A stretch of DNA of 53,607 bases from Chara braunii (GCA_003427395.1 BFEA01000943.1:117553-171159), one strand, 5' to 3'. Positions 10,985-23,426 are shown, counted from the first letter of the stretch. Made by a program: numbers and translations. Notes: generated from the letters alone by a model not told the origin.

Positions 10985-11103
10985 TGACGTATCATCCATC
11001 ATCGTTCATCCCTTGCCATTACGAAGAGGTTAAGTCCAGTGCGGCTATATGATGTGTCGTCCATCATCGTTCATCCCTTGCCATCACGAAGAGATGAAGT
11101 CCA
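10985..11103. repeat. 65-bp tandem duplication
   Basis: Two copies of TCCATCATCGTTCATCCCTT followed by GCCAT.ACGAAGAG and AAGTCCA, at about 10993 and 11058. Confidence 0.88.
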
Positions 11104-12259
11104 TCCCAACTATAATGTAGGGGCAAGACAACGAAGAACATATATATTGGGTGCTAGAAGATGAGATATTTGCAAGCATGGTTAGACTTTTCTTGAGAAC
11201 CACCACGTGAGCTAGCTGTTGATGTCAACGACACCATCTCGTGCGTTGTAACTTGATGCATGTAGAGGCAAATAAAGTGATCATGGTCAATATTTAGAAA
11301 GAAAAAGAAAGAGGAACTAAAAAAAGGGATGAGGTACATACTGAGGGAAACCTCTTACCGAATCTGGCTGATAGAGCATATATGTGTGTGGATTGTTGTT
11401 GCCTTCTCCTCACTTTTCCGTCTTCGAATTCGGTCTCTTTTTAAGCTTTGTGGATCACGGACTTCGACTGCCTCATTTCATCACGGGGTTTACTCACAAT
11501 CAATTAAAGACGTCGATGGCATGCATGCAACGATTTTCAGGCGAAAAAGTGGATCAATTGATCTTTTGAATCTTGTCCGTATCAGTAAGGCTCAAAAACT
11601 TGTTTATAGTTTTAACTTTTAAGAGAGAACTAGTTTCTTTCGACCTTGCCTTACTTGGCATGCATTACATTGATTTGGTGCATGAGTATGTGTAGTCATT
11701 CTTATCCGATTATTGCCTAGTTGGACTTTTTTTTTTAATTTTTCACGAGAAGCGAATCGAGGGGCGTCTTTGTATCAAAGCTCATAGAGACTCTATAAGT
11801 GGATTGACTCTTGCAAGACGTTTCGATTAGTCGAGCAGTGGTTGCACTTCAGAAGATAAGACTTCAATGTTCGTTGATTGCTTGCACACTCAAAATTGCT
11901 ATGCAATTCTTCCTATCAACCTCTTTTGGCTTCTTCTTATTCCTTTTCTAGCCAAAATGCATTGCCAAAAGTGGAGTTATATCATGGCAAGCTAGGCTAC
12001 GTGAGTGGTCATGGATCACTTACTCGGTAAGGTAAAAAAAAAATTAATAATAATAAAAAATTAGGGGTAACCACGTGGTAGTCGTAAAAATGAGGTAGAA
12101 TTCCACTATGGTTCAAGACACAGTTTGCAATTGCACTTCAGGAACCCTACTTGACCAGAAAGTAAGGTTGGATATAATGCCCGAACTGCAGTTGCAAACT
12201 GTATTTTTGCCCATACTGCAACTATAACGTATTTTTGTAACTTATGCCTAGTTGCTCAT
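11104..12259. other. Intergenic, no gene
   Basis: AT-rich DNA with chance frames only (for example 11329-11622). No motif or family recognised. Confidence 0.55.
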
Positions 12260-12520
12260 ATTTTATATATATATATATATTTTTTTTTAATTTGTCTAGG
12301 CTACCAGAGTGGCTTGAGGTCAATTGCCCGGCTAGACTAAAAAAAAAAAAAAATAATAATAATAGGATGTTTTTCATGTCCGGCCGGGCAGCTGGGTGTG
12401 ACACGCGGGATACCCGAGCGTGCAAAAAACAAAAATTATTATTATTATTATTATTATTATTATTTTATTTTTTTTTATTTTTATTTTTATTGTTATTGTT
12501 ATTATTATTATTATTTTGCC
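12260..12520. repeat. TA, T-run and (TTA)n low-complexity block
   Basis: A short (TA)n, T- and A-runs, then (TTA/ATT)n from about 12436 to 12515. It is interrupted by a GC-rich patch (12380-12420) with CGGGATACCCGAGCG wording. The poly-Leu and poly-Ile frames here are translation of microsatellite. Confidence 0.9.
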
Positions 12521-13576
12521 TTTCTGCGTTCTCCTAGAGGACCCAAAATACGGGCGCATTTCATTTTTTGAGGAGTGTTAAATTGTTTTTAAAGGGACTA
12601 AGAGGGGTTAAAGGGAGGTCCATTAGTGTAATTTTTTTAATTTTTTTTGTTATCTTGTATTTGTTGAGAACTTCTTATGTAACCCTCAGCCAAAAGTTGT
12701 TTGTATTTCAATTCTACACAACACGTCTTTTCTGATTTTTTTTTTTTTCATTTTGTTTTTGTTTTTTTTAATTTTTTTTTTGTTTTTATTGCGTTGGGGC
12801 TGCCTGGAACCCTGCCCGGGGGTCATGCCCGATCGGGCACCCGGGTTTGTATCAGGACACAAGTTGGGTGCCCGAGCGCCGGGAAAACAACCTAAGTTTT
12901 TAATACAAACCAGAAAATGGGTCATGTGTCCCTTGACAAAAATCGAGTGAGGCCTACGACTAGGAAGGTATCATTGTCCCAAGCCAGAAGGGGGAGATAC
13001 AAAAAAACATAGTCTGAACGTTTTGACACAAATCCAGCAAACAATCATTAAACCAAAGCATTTCTTGAGTTAAAAACGAAGAAAACATAACAAAAACTAA
13101 CCAAGTTATCATAGGTCATCCGACGAGAGCCTCAACACTTTGACACAATCCTACCAGAAGCTCAGAAAGCAGAACACTTCATATCCAAATGCAATGGTCG
13201 AAAGGAGTGGTGTGACCCTTAGACAAAAGTTGTTCAGTTTATTTTCTTGCATAATATAATTTGTTTGCTAGTGTTTTTTATTTTTATTTTTTTTGCTAGA
13301 ATGTTTTCTTGTCTTTGCATGGTCAGGTCGCTCGAGGAATAAGGCAACCCGTGCAGCCGGACTGGTAGCCAAGAAATTTGGTAGATTTATATGTATATAT
13401 TTATTGGCCATAACCTTTATTGCTACTCAATGAGGAGCGAGGGACGACAAAAAAAGGAGGTGCAACTAAAAGCAAAATGCTAATTCTATCTATTAGTCGA
13501 ACCCCCACCGGCGGCCTCAGCTGGGTGTTGAGGTCCGAAATTGAAAGTCAAATATTTTATTTGTTTGGTTTTAGCC
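12521..13576. other. Low-complexity intergenic DNA
   Basis: T-runs and A-rich sequence. A perfect palindrome TGCCCGATCGGGCA lies at 12826-12839 inside a GC patch that resembles the one at 12380-12420. No gene. Confidence 0.6.
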
Positions 13577-13637
13577 TATATATATATATATATCGTCACG
13601 AACAGAACTGCCCGGTAAAACCGTAGGCAGAGAGAGA

Positions 13638-13673
<36 letters not shown>
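13577..13673. repeat. (TA)n and (GA)n microsatellites
   Basis: (TA)n at about 13577-13593, (GA)n at about 13629-13639 and (TA)n at 13641-13673. The frames across it are artefacts. Confidence 0.95.
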
Positions 13674-13681
<8 letters not shown>

Positions 13682-14739
13682 AAGACGGAGCCTACGACCG
13701 GACTTGAACCGGAGGCCCCATCTCTGACTACCACTGTTGGGGCGGGGGTGAAAATTTTCAATGTGACCATGAGGCAAATTTTTTTTTTTTCTAGAACCTT
13801 CTTTGGTTTTTCGATGGTCGGGATGCTCTGGAAAATGCGGTGACTCAGGTCCCATGTGGCAATTCATGAGGATATATAGTATCAAATTATCAATGGATTA
13901 ATTTCTTTAAATGATATTGATTTCTCTAAGGTGTATTGTGATATGACTAATCCCCTCTAGCTAAGAAACATGAGTCTTATCGTGCATCTTAGCAGCCGCT
14001 AGGCATTACCTAAGCTTTAACCTGTTAGCTGTTTTTTTTTTTACAATAATTGGAAAAAAAAAACGCAGTGAAGGAATGTGATGGATGAATGGAAAGTTGT
14101 TAGAGTAAGATAAGTTATATATTGGCGAAGTGTTTCATGGATGAAGACTGATTACTTTGATTTGAGAGTCACATTATGAAGTGCACTAATTAGTGAAAGT
14201 GTGAGTAATCAATGTGAGATTTACGTTCTCGCCTCTTCTACCTCCAGGCTTCAAACATCTGACAAAAATTAAGGGTTTGGCCTTAAAAGGGTCCAAATTG
14301 CTTAGCTCTAATCTTGATTAGTTTCCCAAACAGTTAGAAACGACCAAGGTTCTAACTTATGAAAGTGTTATAGAGTGATTACCACGATAAACTACAGACC
14401 GTGTGATCCTAAAGACCCTTTCAAATTCGGGTACTACAAGTGCGTCTTACACAGTTTGGTCAAATCTTATGAGTGTCCTTATAAAGTTGAGTATTTGGTT
14501 GTCGGACTCTGGGTTTAAATTAAAAGTTCAAAAGTTCCCTCGAAGTCGTTAAAATTGCAAGTATGATTGAGGAGAATCTTTATGTTACCCCTCAAAATTG
14601 CGTTGATCACATAGTTGCTCTTATTAACGAATGCTACTAATGTAAGGTTAAGAGTACTCAATGATAATCCCAACACTGTATACTAGCAAGGACTGCATTA
14701 CTATAATCTGTCATATATATTAATGTGTTATATATGAAA
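13674..14739. other. Intergenic, no gene
   Basis: A tRNA box-B-like word (GGTTCAAGTCC) lies on the minus strand near 13700 without a convincing box A. Otherwise AT-rich unique DNA. Confidence 0.55.
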
Positions 14740-15200
14740 TAAGGCGATACACAATAGACACCTTGTGTTGTATATGAATAGAAGTTTGCGTTCAATAATA
14801 CGTTGTGATATATACGCACCAAGAAACGATTGGCGATACCATATGCTATAAACGAACAGAGCTAACGTTCAACGATACCTTGTATAAACGAACAGAGGTC
14901 ACGTTTGACAATACCCTGTGCTATGAACAAACAGAGGTAATATTATCAGGTGATACCCTCTACTATAAACATTCGGCGATACTTTGTGTTATAGATGAAC
15001 AAATATAACGTTCAGTGATACCCTATGCATTGTCCAAAGTATGACTTACATAAATACTCTGAGTGTTACTCAAGTTGTGACTGCGTACAATTACCCTCCT
15101 TTTTGTATACAAATAAGGGTTGCTTGCCCCATGTGTCGTATATGAACAGGGGCCGCATCTAATTGCACCCTGTGCAATGTTTAAAATGAGGTCGCCTTTA
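14740..15200. repeat. Degenerate minisatellite, about 45-55 bp
   Basis: At least seven diverged units with GCGATACC, a TGTGCTATAAACGAACAGAG-like core and AACGTTCAA. A 67-codon frame (14805-15008) reads as repeats of the unit and is not taken as a gene. Confidence 0.75.
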
Positions 15201-16059
15201 ATTGCATGTTGTGCTTAAAGTGTTTGGGGATAACAATGTCTAACTGTTAAAAAATGTGATGGTTAAAATCACACTTTTAGTGATGTATCAAGGCTACTCT
15301 GCAAAGCCTTTCAACACGAGTTATCAGTAGCAGATTAATTTCATGTGAGGTTTCTACAGTTGATCGTTGCAGTAAGTGTTCAACAATTGATACTTGCGCT
15401 CATCGAAGAAATGGTAATAATGAATTATCAGTTGTACCTTGCACACAACAAACTCTCGACAACACGTTTTTCCAAGTCAGTAAAATGATTACAGTAAGTT
15501 CATATTAGCTCACAACGACAATCAAAAGAAAAAGAAAACTGAAGCGTTGGCGTCCTAATGATAACTTGATGTGTCTTGCTATTCTTCTATGGAAAAAAAA
15601 AGCAACAATATAATGGAGATTCAAAATAGAAATCGAAAAACCATTCATATGGATAGATTGCGAAAAAAACAAAAGAGTTTCATCTGTTAAAGAAGTGTCA
15701 TTTATGGAAAAAATTGTTGAATTTGATTTTCTTATTGAGTGGGGTTATTTTGAGGAGCATATAATAAATTTGTTGAAGTTGCGTGAAATGGACTGTAGTG
15801 AAAAAAATGCAATCGAGCGATGCATTCTCTTAATATACTTTGCTATATGATGTACGATAAAGTTACTACAAAGTGTGGTTCATTGATCTATGGTTTCCTT
15901 GAAGATGCAGTAAGTTATCTGAAACGTGGTGATTCTTTGAAGTTTGGTGAATTTTTTGAAGTGTGGTATAATTCATATTTGATAGTATTATGTGCATTTT
16001 TTTTTTATCTTGAATTCATTTTTTTTTTAATACCTATAATGAATTCACTAATTCGGGTG
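15201..16059. other. AT-rich, no gene
   Basis: No motif recognised. A 105-codon frame (15820-16137) has T-run-derived Phe/Leu stretches and no family signature. Confidence 0.5.
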
Positions 16060-16430
16060 AAATTAATTGAAAGACGGTCATTAAGATCGCAAATGGTATT
16101 GACGAATCCGTTGAAGTACGGTATACGGAAGTTGTGAATTCGTTCGCGCATTGACATCAAAGAAGAACGTTCGTTGATGTCGAATAAAACATTAACGAAT
16201 TAGTTGGAGTATAGTACATTGTGTTGTAAATTCAAAAAAGTACACGCAATTATATTAAAGAAAAATATTCCTTCACATCAAAGAAGGTATTGGTGAATTA
16301 GGTTGAGTACAATGTATTGATGTTATGAATTCGTTGAAGTAAGTGCATTGATATCGATGAAGGATATTTGTTGACGTTGAAGAACGCACGTGTGAAATCG
16401 TTGGAATGTGGTGTCCTAAGAACTTGAATT
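16060..16430. repeat. Degenerate minisatellite, about 60 bp
   Basis: Diverged units combine GAATTCGTTGAAGTA, GTATTGATG and ATCGAAGAA-type words. No coding interpretation. Confidence 0.65.
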
Positions 16431-16779
16431 AATTTCACGATGTTTTATCGATGTCAAAAAAGTTTATTTTCTATCATTTGTCTCCAGGGTCTTTCATTGC
16501 ATTTGGGAAAGATTGCAGTCTTTAAGTTTTTTTTCCTTTCATTTAATGACCGAGTCTTGTTTTCCATCCTCTACGTTCAAACCCTTTCTAATTTTCAACG
16601 AATATATATATATTTATTTTTATGTCGTGAATTAGTCTCCTATTCCAATTTCTACCGTTAGAGTTTTTCTTTTCATAGGCAAAGATTATAACCCGAAGGT
16701 TGTTTTCCTCCCCTTAAACTCGTTTTTGAACTCGTAGCTTTAAACCAGTGTTGTTATCCGGGGATCCTTGGGGATCCCT

Positions 16780-17189
16780 AAGGATCCTTGGGGCTTGAGT
16801 CGGGGTTAGGGTTTGACCCTCGGACCCCCGGCCCTCGGATCCCTAACCCCCGCCTTTGCCGCAACACTGCACCCCTACACCACCGCACCCCTGCACCATT
16901 GCACCCCTGCACCCCTAGCCCCGCCACCCCTGCACCCCCGTTCACGTGACCCCCACAATCCCACACCCCTGCTACCTAGCACCTCTGCATCCCCACCCCC
17001 ATCACCCCTGCACCCCCGCACCCCCACATCTCTGGCCCTGTCGCCCTCGTAACCTTCGTCGCCCTGCACCCGCCCCCCATCCGCGCGCTCACCTCTACAC
17101 GTGCCAAATAAACCATGTGCCAACCCCTGCCATCCTTGCATCCCCACCAGCCTGCACCCCCGCACCCCTACACCATTGCACCCCTACAC
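16780..17189. repeat. C-rich minisatellite (GCACCCCTGCACC)
   Basis: Short units of GCACCCC, TGCACC and CACCATTGCACCCC make a strongly strand-asymmetric C-rich block. Open frames on both strands are low complexity. It ends exactly at the library junction, so its true right neighbour is unknown. Confidence 0.85.
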
Positions 17190-17227
17190 CTGTCTCTTAT
17201 ACACATCTAGATGTGTATAAGAGACAG
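17190..17227. other. Intact Nextera mate-pair junction (assembly artefact)
   Basis: CTGTCTCTTATACACATCT (17190-17208) is joined to its exact reverse complement (17209-17227). This is the junction formed when a mate-pair fragment is circularised. The two sides therefore come from opposite ends of a multi-kilobase fragment. A chance frame across it (16946-17254) gives the peptide SYTHLDVYKRQ, a familiar database contaminant. Confidence 0.98.
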
Positions 17228-18723
17228 CGCCAGGACCTCGCGCCCGGGGCTTAACAACCGAACTTTAAAATTTTTGGTTCCAACAAAGATTGTAATCCCA
17301 ATGTTTTTTTTATTCTCTTTGATGACTTAGTCTTGTTTCCGAACCACATGCCTTTAACCTTGTTTGTTTTAACGAATATTACAGCCTAGAGGTTTATGTT
17401 TTCTTTTAAGTGATTTAATATTGTTTTTAAACTTCTACCCCTATGGCCAAGCTTCAAGAAATATTATAATTTAATGACTTTGTTTTCCTTTGAATAACGT
17501 TGATATATTTTTCATCCTTTATCTCTAGGACCGTCTGTAATTTTAGTGAATAATGTAGCCCGAAGTTTTTTTTTTTTCTTGGATGCTTTAGTTTCTTTGT
17601 GTTCCGCTTAAGCCATATTTTCTTTCGATAAAGAATGAAGCATGATGATTTTTGTTTTTTTTTCCCATTTTCGTCGTGTTTTTAAACCTTCACTCATAGG
17701 ATTTTTTCTACCTTCGGTGAAGATTTGAACCCGGAGGTTTTTGTTTTTCTCTGATTACTTAGTTTCGTCTTTAAACCCCTATCCCTTCTTTTTTATGAAG
17801 CTTCAGTTAATAATGCAACCCGTACGTAACCTTTTTTTTTTTAACGACCTAATCTCGTTTTTGAACTTCTACCTTCAAGGTTTTCTTTGTTTTCCGTAAA
17901 GATTGTAACAAGGGGGCCACATTTTTCGAACCTCCACTCCTAGGATATTCGTTATCTTTGCTGAAGATTGCAACCAAAGGTTTTGTTTTTCTTTGTTTAC
18001 TTAGTCTCGTTTTTAACCCGTATCTCTACAGTTTTCTTAAGCTTTAGTGAATAATGTAGTTTGTACGTTACTTTTTTTTCTTGAACGATTCAATATCGTT
18101 TTCAAACTTCTGCCTCAAGGGCTCATTTTTTTCTTTGATGAATTAGTCTCGTTTTCGAATCTCTATCTCTATGGTGTGTTTTAGTTTCGATAAAACAATA
18201 TTGTGTATAAGTTTTTTTTTCTTTCTATAATGACGATTTTGTTTTCGAGCCTTTGCCCCTAGGGCCTTCTTTAGCTCTAGTGAACATTGTAGCGTGAAGG
18301 TTTATTTGTTTTCTTTCATGACATAAACTTTCTTTTTTCTCTTTACTCCTAAGTATTTTTTGGCTCCAATGAAAATTGCAGCCCAGATGTTTCATTATTT
18401 GGGGCTTCTCTGCTTTTGGCGGAAATTGCAGCCCACAGGTTTATTTTTTTTCTTGAATGACTTACTCTTGCTTTTGACCCCTAACCCTAATACCTTTTTT
18501 GCCTTTATTGAAAATTGCAATCGAAGATTTCTCCTTTGTTACCACTATGGTTTACGTTGGCTTCAGTAAATATTACAACCCTAGTTTTTTTTTTGTCTTT
18601 AAACCTCTACCCCTAAAAGAAACTTTTAACTTCGGTTGAAAATTTTCATCTCGGAGGAAACATGTTTTTCCTTAATGATTTAGCTTTGTTTACGAACCTC
18701 TGCTTTTAATGCGTTTTCAAGCT

Positions 18724-19579
18724 TTAAACCACCAGTACCTCGGAGCCTGTTTTTGCCGACCCTGATTTTCACTACACTCCGAGTTTTGTCGAGCCTGTGT
18801 CTCACTCACTCCATTTCTTTATGGTACTCTCACGGGAAAAAAAAAAAAAAAAAAAAAAGGAAGAAAAGTTGTGGCCGTGAAAACTCACAAAACAAGAAAA
18901 AGAAACAAAGCTCTGGACGTGATTGCAGCTCTATACATTCCCGGAAGTGTTAGTGTGAGTGTGCCCTCAGTGTGGACATCTCAGCCACGTGGCCAGGTTG
19001 TCAGATTCCAGAAACTCAAAAAAAAAAAAAAAAACAGGACCAGGGATTTGACCGTGAAAATGGCAAGATGCATTCTCGTAAGTGCCAGTGTGATCAGGGT
19101 TACAATCCTCTGAGGGAACACAACTCGAGCAGATCACGGAGTCAGATTGTCAGATTCCAGAAAAATAAAACAAGAAAAAAAAAACGGAAACACGGATTCG
19201 TCTTTGAAAACGGTTGGATACATGACCCTGACAATCATCTGAGGAAACACAGCCAGAGCAGATCACGGATTCCGCCCTGCCTCGTTGGCAGGGGGCACAT
19301 AACAAAGAAAAGAGAAATAAAAAAAAGAAAACAACAAGTTCAGAATGTGACCGTCTTTGTTGTAAGATGCATTCAACACTGTGAGCACGGCCTCCTGGAC
19401 TACCCTGCCCGACATCATTGCAGTACAAATACTTTTTTTTTTTCAATTTTCTTTCGTGCTCGGGCAAAAAAAAAATACGATTTTTTGGACATCGCCGACT
19501 GTGTCCGAACCCCGAAAACTTCGGGTACTAGCTAGCATCTCGTATTTTCCCAACACTAGGGAAGGTAATGGTGGTTTAA
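18724..19579 (+). mobile_element. 856-bp element with terminal inverted repeats
   Basis: TTAAACCACCAGTACC (18724-18739) matches the reverse complement of 19564-19579 at 15 of 16 positions. Both flanks are the same old satellite, so this is an insertion. Inside are four modules of about 100-150 bp separated by A-rich runs (for example 22 A at 18837-18858). Modules at about 19037 and 19185 translate to similar text around ENGK..RKCQCDQGY and ENGWIHDPDN, which resembles EGF-type cysteine modules in decay. The 187-codon frame 18972-19535 runs through the A-runs and is not taken as an intact gene. The flanking TTA/TAA is consistent with a 3-bp target site but is ambiguous. Confidence 0.6.
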
Positions 19580-19710
19580 TAAAAATCATTTCTTGGTGGT
19601 TTCTTTAGGTTTCTAATGACCATTTGTTATTTTTGAAGTTTTACCCAAGGGGTTTCATTTGGCTTTACTGTAGTTTGAGGTTTTTTTTTTTTTTTTTTAA
19701 TGACAGAAGT

Positions 19711-21612
19711 TCACCGAGCGCGTTAGCTCGTAAGATTTCAAAACTATGACTGACAGTAGAAAAAAAATAGGCATGAATGTCATAACTAGAAGTACTGATT
19801 GGCGTTAACCTTACACGTGTTTCGGTCGGTCCGCAAGTATATCAACCATTGTTAAGGGTCGTGCTCGTTGACGAAATAATAAAAGTTTTAGGTCTATATA
19901 CCTCGTACCTTATAATACCAACAGTCCGTAAACTCGAGAATTCATGGGGAAGTACCTTTAGAGTGTCCCGGATATACAATTAAACTCGGAAATTGCGTAA
20001 GGTCTCAAAATACCCTATTCCATTGAGTAGATCCAATTTGTAAAACACCTGACGCAGTCGGTCCAATCCACCCCAATCTTAATATTGAAATTATGCAAGA
20101 GTCTTATAAAAAATTACGTATGAAAAACCCCTCCAGTGAAGCTCTAACTTCAGACTGAACAGAAAGGTGACCTTCATAGTAGGCAGGGTGCATATATCAT
20201 AATTCTTACAAAAAAATGAAATAATCTCCCAACTTTTTACGTCTTGCTGCAAAAATAAATAAAATTTGTAGATTATGAAAACCAATATCCTCTCCATCCA
20301 AAATACACTCTTGATTCTTATGCAATGCCTCACAGTAGATTTTAACCGACTTTTCCCCCACCAGCACCCGACATCCTAGGTAAGGTCATTCATACTCCTC
20401 ATGCTTTCCGTAATCAAATGTTGATCATAGCATGACATTAGTCATTGAACCTATATGAAATCATTGTTGTTTTATCCCTAGCGGTTGCACCATTGCCCTT
20501 GGATCTAATGAATATTGACACGCCATTGATCAATCTACACCCCTTGATCAATCGCGCATCATTCCCCAGACTTTGAAGAAAGGTATACTCATAGTGAATG
20601 CACATAAAACAAGCAAAGGTAGAGCTTGAAGATTTGTCAATTGGAATGTTTAAATTTTGCATAAGAACAGTGTTCATCACCATGTGAAAGTATTGGTTAA
20701 ATCAATTACGACATACCTAATTAATAAGGAGAATTTTACTGACATATATCAAATTTCGCTTACAACAACCTTGCACAATCTGAGTTGTTTTCTCCTTTCA
20801 TGTACCAAACACATGTAGAAAATTTTTTCTTTAAACAACTAACTGCCCAGTCTACCGCTCTTAAAATTGCAGAGTGAAGAAACAGACAAAACATCTCGAT
20901 TACATTAAACTTTCTTGTAAGCAACTCGTCACATGGTTGAACATCCTATTAACTGACTTTAGAAACTATGACAACATGTCCGTGGTACATAAATTCAAAT
21001 GACTCTAATGAGGCAAGCGCTTCAAAAATTAATTGGCACAAGAAGATACGACCTTTGACGCTTTCCGAGTAGGTTCAGACAAGGAGGGGCGTACTTCCTG
21101 ATAACCATTGAAACTAAGTGGTAAATTCCAAATCGACGGATACTGACCGTATAAGAGTTGATTACCCATCTATTGATATTGCTTAGGGAACGGGTGACTA
21201 AATAACAACTTACAACGTTAAAATCAATAGGTGATACTAGTGAGATCCAACTGGTTTGTTTAATGTACTTATAAAAAGTCAGAGGACTCATAGTACCTGC
21301 CTAACTCGAAAGGGACCTAGGAACAAGAAATTACTGACAATCTCATCAGTAATTGGGAAGGGGTTTATGCATCTGCACAACATAGATTTCATTCTACGAG
21401 TTAGAGACAACTCCTTCTTAGGGAGAATGTAGTATTGGATTTTTGGACTTCGATGGTATATTTAGTATAAGCAGTTAAGAAAGAAAATTCAATTAAAAAC
21501 ATACTGCCTATTGACATGTCTTCATTTATTAGTGTCCTTATGCTTAGGAATTACATATGATCTACCTAGTTTTGTTTTCCTTGTCCGCGGTGTTGGACGA
21601 GATAACTTTCTC
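19711..21612. other. Intergenic, no gene
   Basis: About 1.9 kb of AT-rich unique DNA. Minus-strand frames of 80-90 codons (20091-20333, 20438-20683, 21022-21291) show no family signature. A partial dispersed-repeat copy lies near 19857. Confidence 0.5.
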
Positions 21613-22030
21613 AACTTGTAACCCGCTTTACATTCTTGCAAAACATCCTCCTCTCTTCCATTTATGACTTGTAAACCCAGGTTGTTTATAAATAATTTCC
21701 TCATCCCCTATGCATAGACTACGGGACAACATGTGAAGGTATCAACCGCATTATGATCCAAGAAGCAAGGTATAAGACCCTACCTAATTTCTCTTTCCAT
21801 CCCCTATGCATAGACTACTGCTAGATGTTTTCCCAACTTGTAACCGTGTCTACATTTTTGTAAAACATGCTCCTCGCCTCCATATATGACTTGTAAACAC
21901 GGGTTCTTTATAAACATTTTCTTGTGCATGGATTACGAGACAACATACGAAGGTATCACCCTCATTAAGATCCAAGAGGTAAAGTACGAGACCCTCAAAC
22001 CATTTATTATATCCACCAATCACATCCGCC
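21613..22030. repeat. 222-bp tandem duplication
   Basis: Units begin AACTTGTAACC at 21613 and 21835. They share GACTTGTAAAC.C.GGTT, CATGGATTACG / CATAGACTACG, GACAACAT..GAAGGTATCA and GATCCAAGA. The CATCCCCTATGCATAGACTA segment is itself repeated within unit 1. Confidence 0.85.
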
Positions 22031-22808
22031 GTTATATATCGACCTTCCTGATTCCTATTGGAAAAACATTCAGAAAAACATGATGAAGGAACCTCGATCT
22101 CTTTCCCATAAAAAGTGGATTAAAAAAAAAAACTTATTTTTGTAACTGACATGGATTTCAGGAATAGCGGGGTTAAACAACATCCTAATAGTTACCCAAG
22201 AAGGGCAGGAGGAAATCCACCTGACCAAAACGAAAAACCATATGACCTTTTGTCCGAGAAAAAACAACATCAGCATGAACACATGAGCAAACGGGGTTAG
22301 ATACATTTGAATATCTACGAAAGTTATGTAACATATCCCCTTTGCTACAATTCTTAGTCCATAACAACCTAAAACGGCGACAAACGATATCTAAGTGTAG
22401 TGAAGGTAAGTCAAGTCCTACGATGATCATTTTACAAACCCTAGGAATGATGTTTTTCACGATAGTATCATCAAACCTAACCCTAATCGTTAATCGAAAG
22501 GATAAACAAATATAAAATTATTTATGGAATGCAGAGGATAAAATTAGCTTAAGATAGTAATGTAGGCAGCGATCACCCACGTGCAGTACTGGCGGTTTTG
22601 CTCCACGTCCTCTAAATTGAGGGATCAGGTCGCATGCTGCCCCTGGCACAGTAATACAAGTGTGTGATGGGAAGGGGGGAAATTTGAGATGGATGTCGTA
22701 TTTACCGGAGTCATGGTGCGCACTGGCCTCCTCAATCACTTTGGGTCGAAGTCGCGGTATTGTTCAGTCAGCCAGTGCTCTAATGGTCTCGTCTCCCTCT
22801 TATCCTCC
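22031..22808. other. Intergenic, no gene supported
   Basis: Chance frames on both strands, none with a recognisable domain. Confidence 0.5.
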
Positions 22809-23369
22809 CTAGCGAATGAACACATTGAATATCGTAAAAAATGGGCGGAGATTAGGGTTGTCAAAATGTATGACCCTTCTGTAATCATCGCATGGTTGAA
22901 GCTCTAGCTCGAGCATCCGCTCCGCAAAATCTCTCCACCTAGTTGCATCTACCCTAATAGTTGTTACCACCGATGCAAACTCTTCCGCTTCGGTGACTCG
23001 TCTCAACACCTCGACCTGATCCAGATGATGAGCCTCAGTGTAGTCTAACACCCTATCCAAAATATGGAAAGATATACCCCCCTCATAATGGAGATCAACC
23101 GGAAACTCTGCGGAAGGCGCCCGTTGCTTACAATGTCCAACATCTGTAATAACTTTCCCGCTTTTGTAGCCCCTATAGGAGCTCCCTGTCGCTACTTTCC
23201 CCCCCTGCCTCTTGGCATAACCGTCTTCGGAAAGTCGAACCTGCCCAACAGACAAGAGAGTCGATAAGCACACAAACGGGTAAGCATAGTAAATGACATC
23301 AAGAGTCATCCTCATATATAACCAGATGTATATTTGTAGGGAACTTATCCATAAGTCATATAAATACAT
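22809..23369 (-). CDS. Unrecognised open frame, 186 codons
   Basis: Begins at ATG (complement of 23367-23369) and is the longest frame in the left half of the window. I do not recognise the family. The middle (about residues 85-160) has balanced, protein-like composition, with VDLHYEGGISFHILDRVLDY and an acidic/basic helical stretch TEAEEFASVVTTIR..RWRDFAERMLELE. The first 45 residues are hydrophobic and repeat-like, so a true start may lie further in or coding may begin at a splice site. It lies about 220 bp downstream of the decayed Ty3/gypsy integrase on the same strand. It could be the 3' part of that element or an unrelated gene fragment. It could also be chance, given the AT-rich setting. 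Confidence 0.3.
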   Translation of the reverse strand: MYLYDLWISSLQIYIWLYMRMTLDVIYYAYPFVCLSTLLSVGQVRLSEDGYAKRQGGKVATGSSYRGYKSGKVITDVGHCKQRAPSAEFPVDLHYEGGISFHILDRVLDYTEAHHLDQVEVLRRVTEAEEFASVVTTIRVDATRWRDFAERMLELELQPCDDYRRVIHFDNPNLRPFFTIFNVFIR

Positions 23370-23426
23370 ATAATTATAAGCACCCCGAAATCCGACTTAA
23401 AATATTTTAGACCTTTATTTTTCCTA

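Larger units (their letters stand above)
16440..19710. repeat. Old satellite, about 90-100 bp unit, interrupted twice
   Basis: Many diverged units share a core like TTTAGTGAATATTGTAACC, a T-run with TTTCTTTGATGACTTAGT, and CGTTTTTGAACCTCTACCCC. Array sequence lies at about 16440-16760, 17265-18723 and 19580-19710. It is interrupted by the C-rich repeat and library junction (16780-17227) and by an inserted element (18724-19579). Confidence 0.8.

Noticed and set aside
12244-12537. Poly-Leu and poly-Ile frames
   Set aside because: They are translations of T-runs and (TTA)n microsatellite.
13690-13760. Minus-strand tRNA-like GGTTCAAGTCC
   Set aside because: The cloverleaf cannot be completed and no acceptor stem pairs.
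16946-17254. 102-codon frame ending in SYTHLDVYKRQ
   Set aside because: It reads through the library adapter and a C-rich minisatellite.
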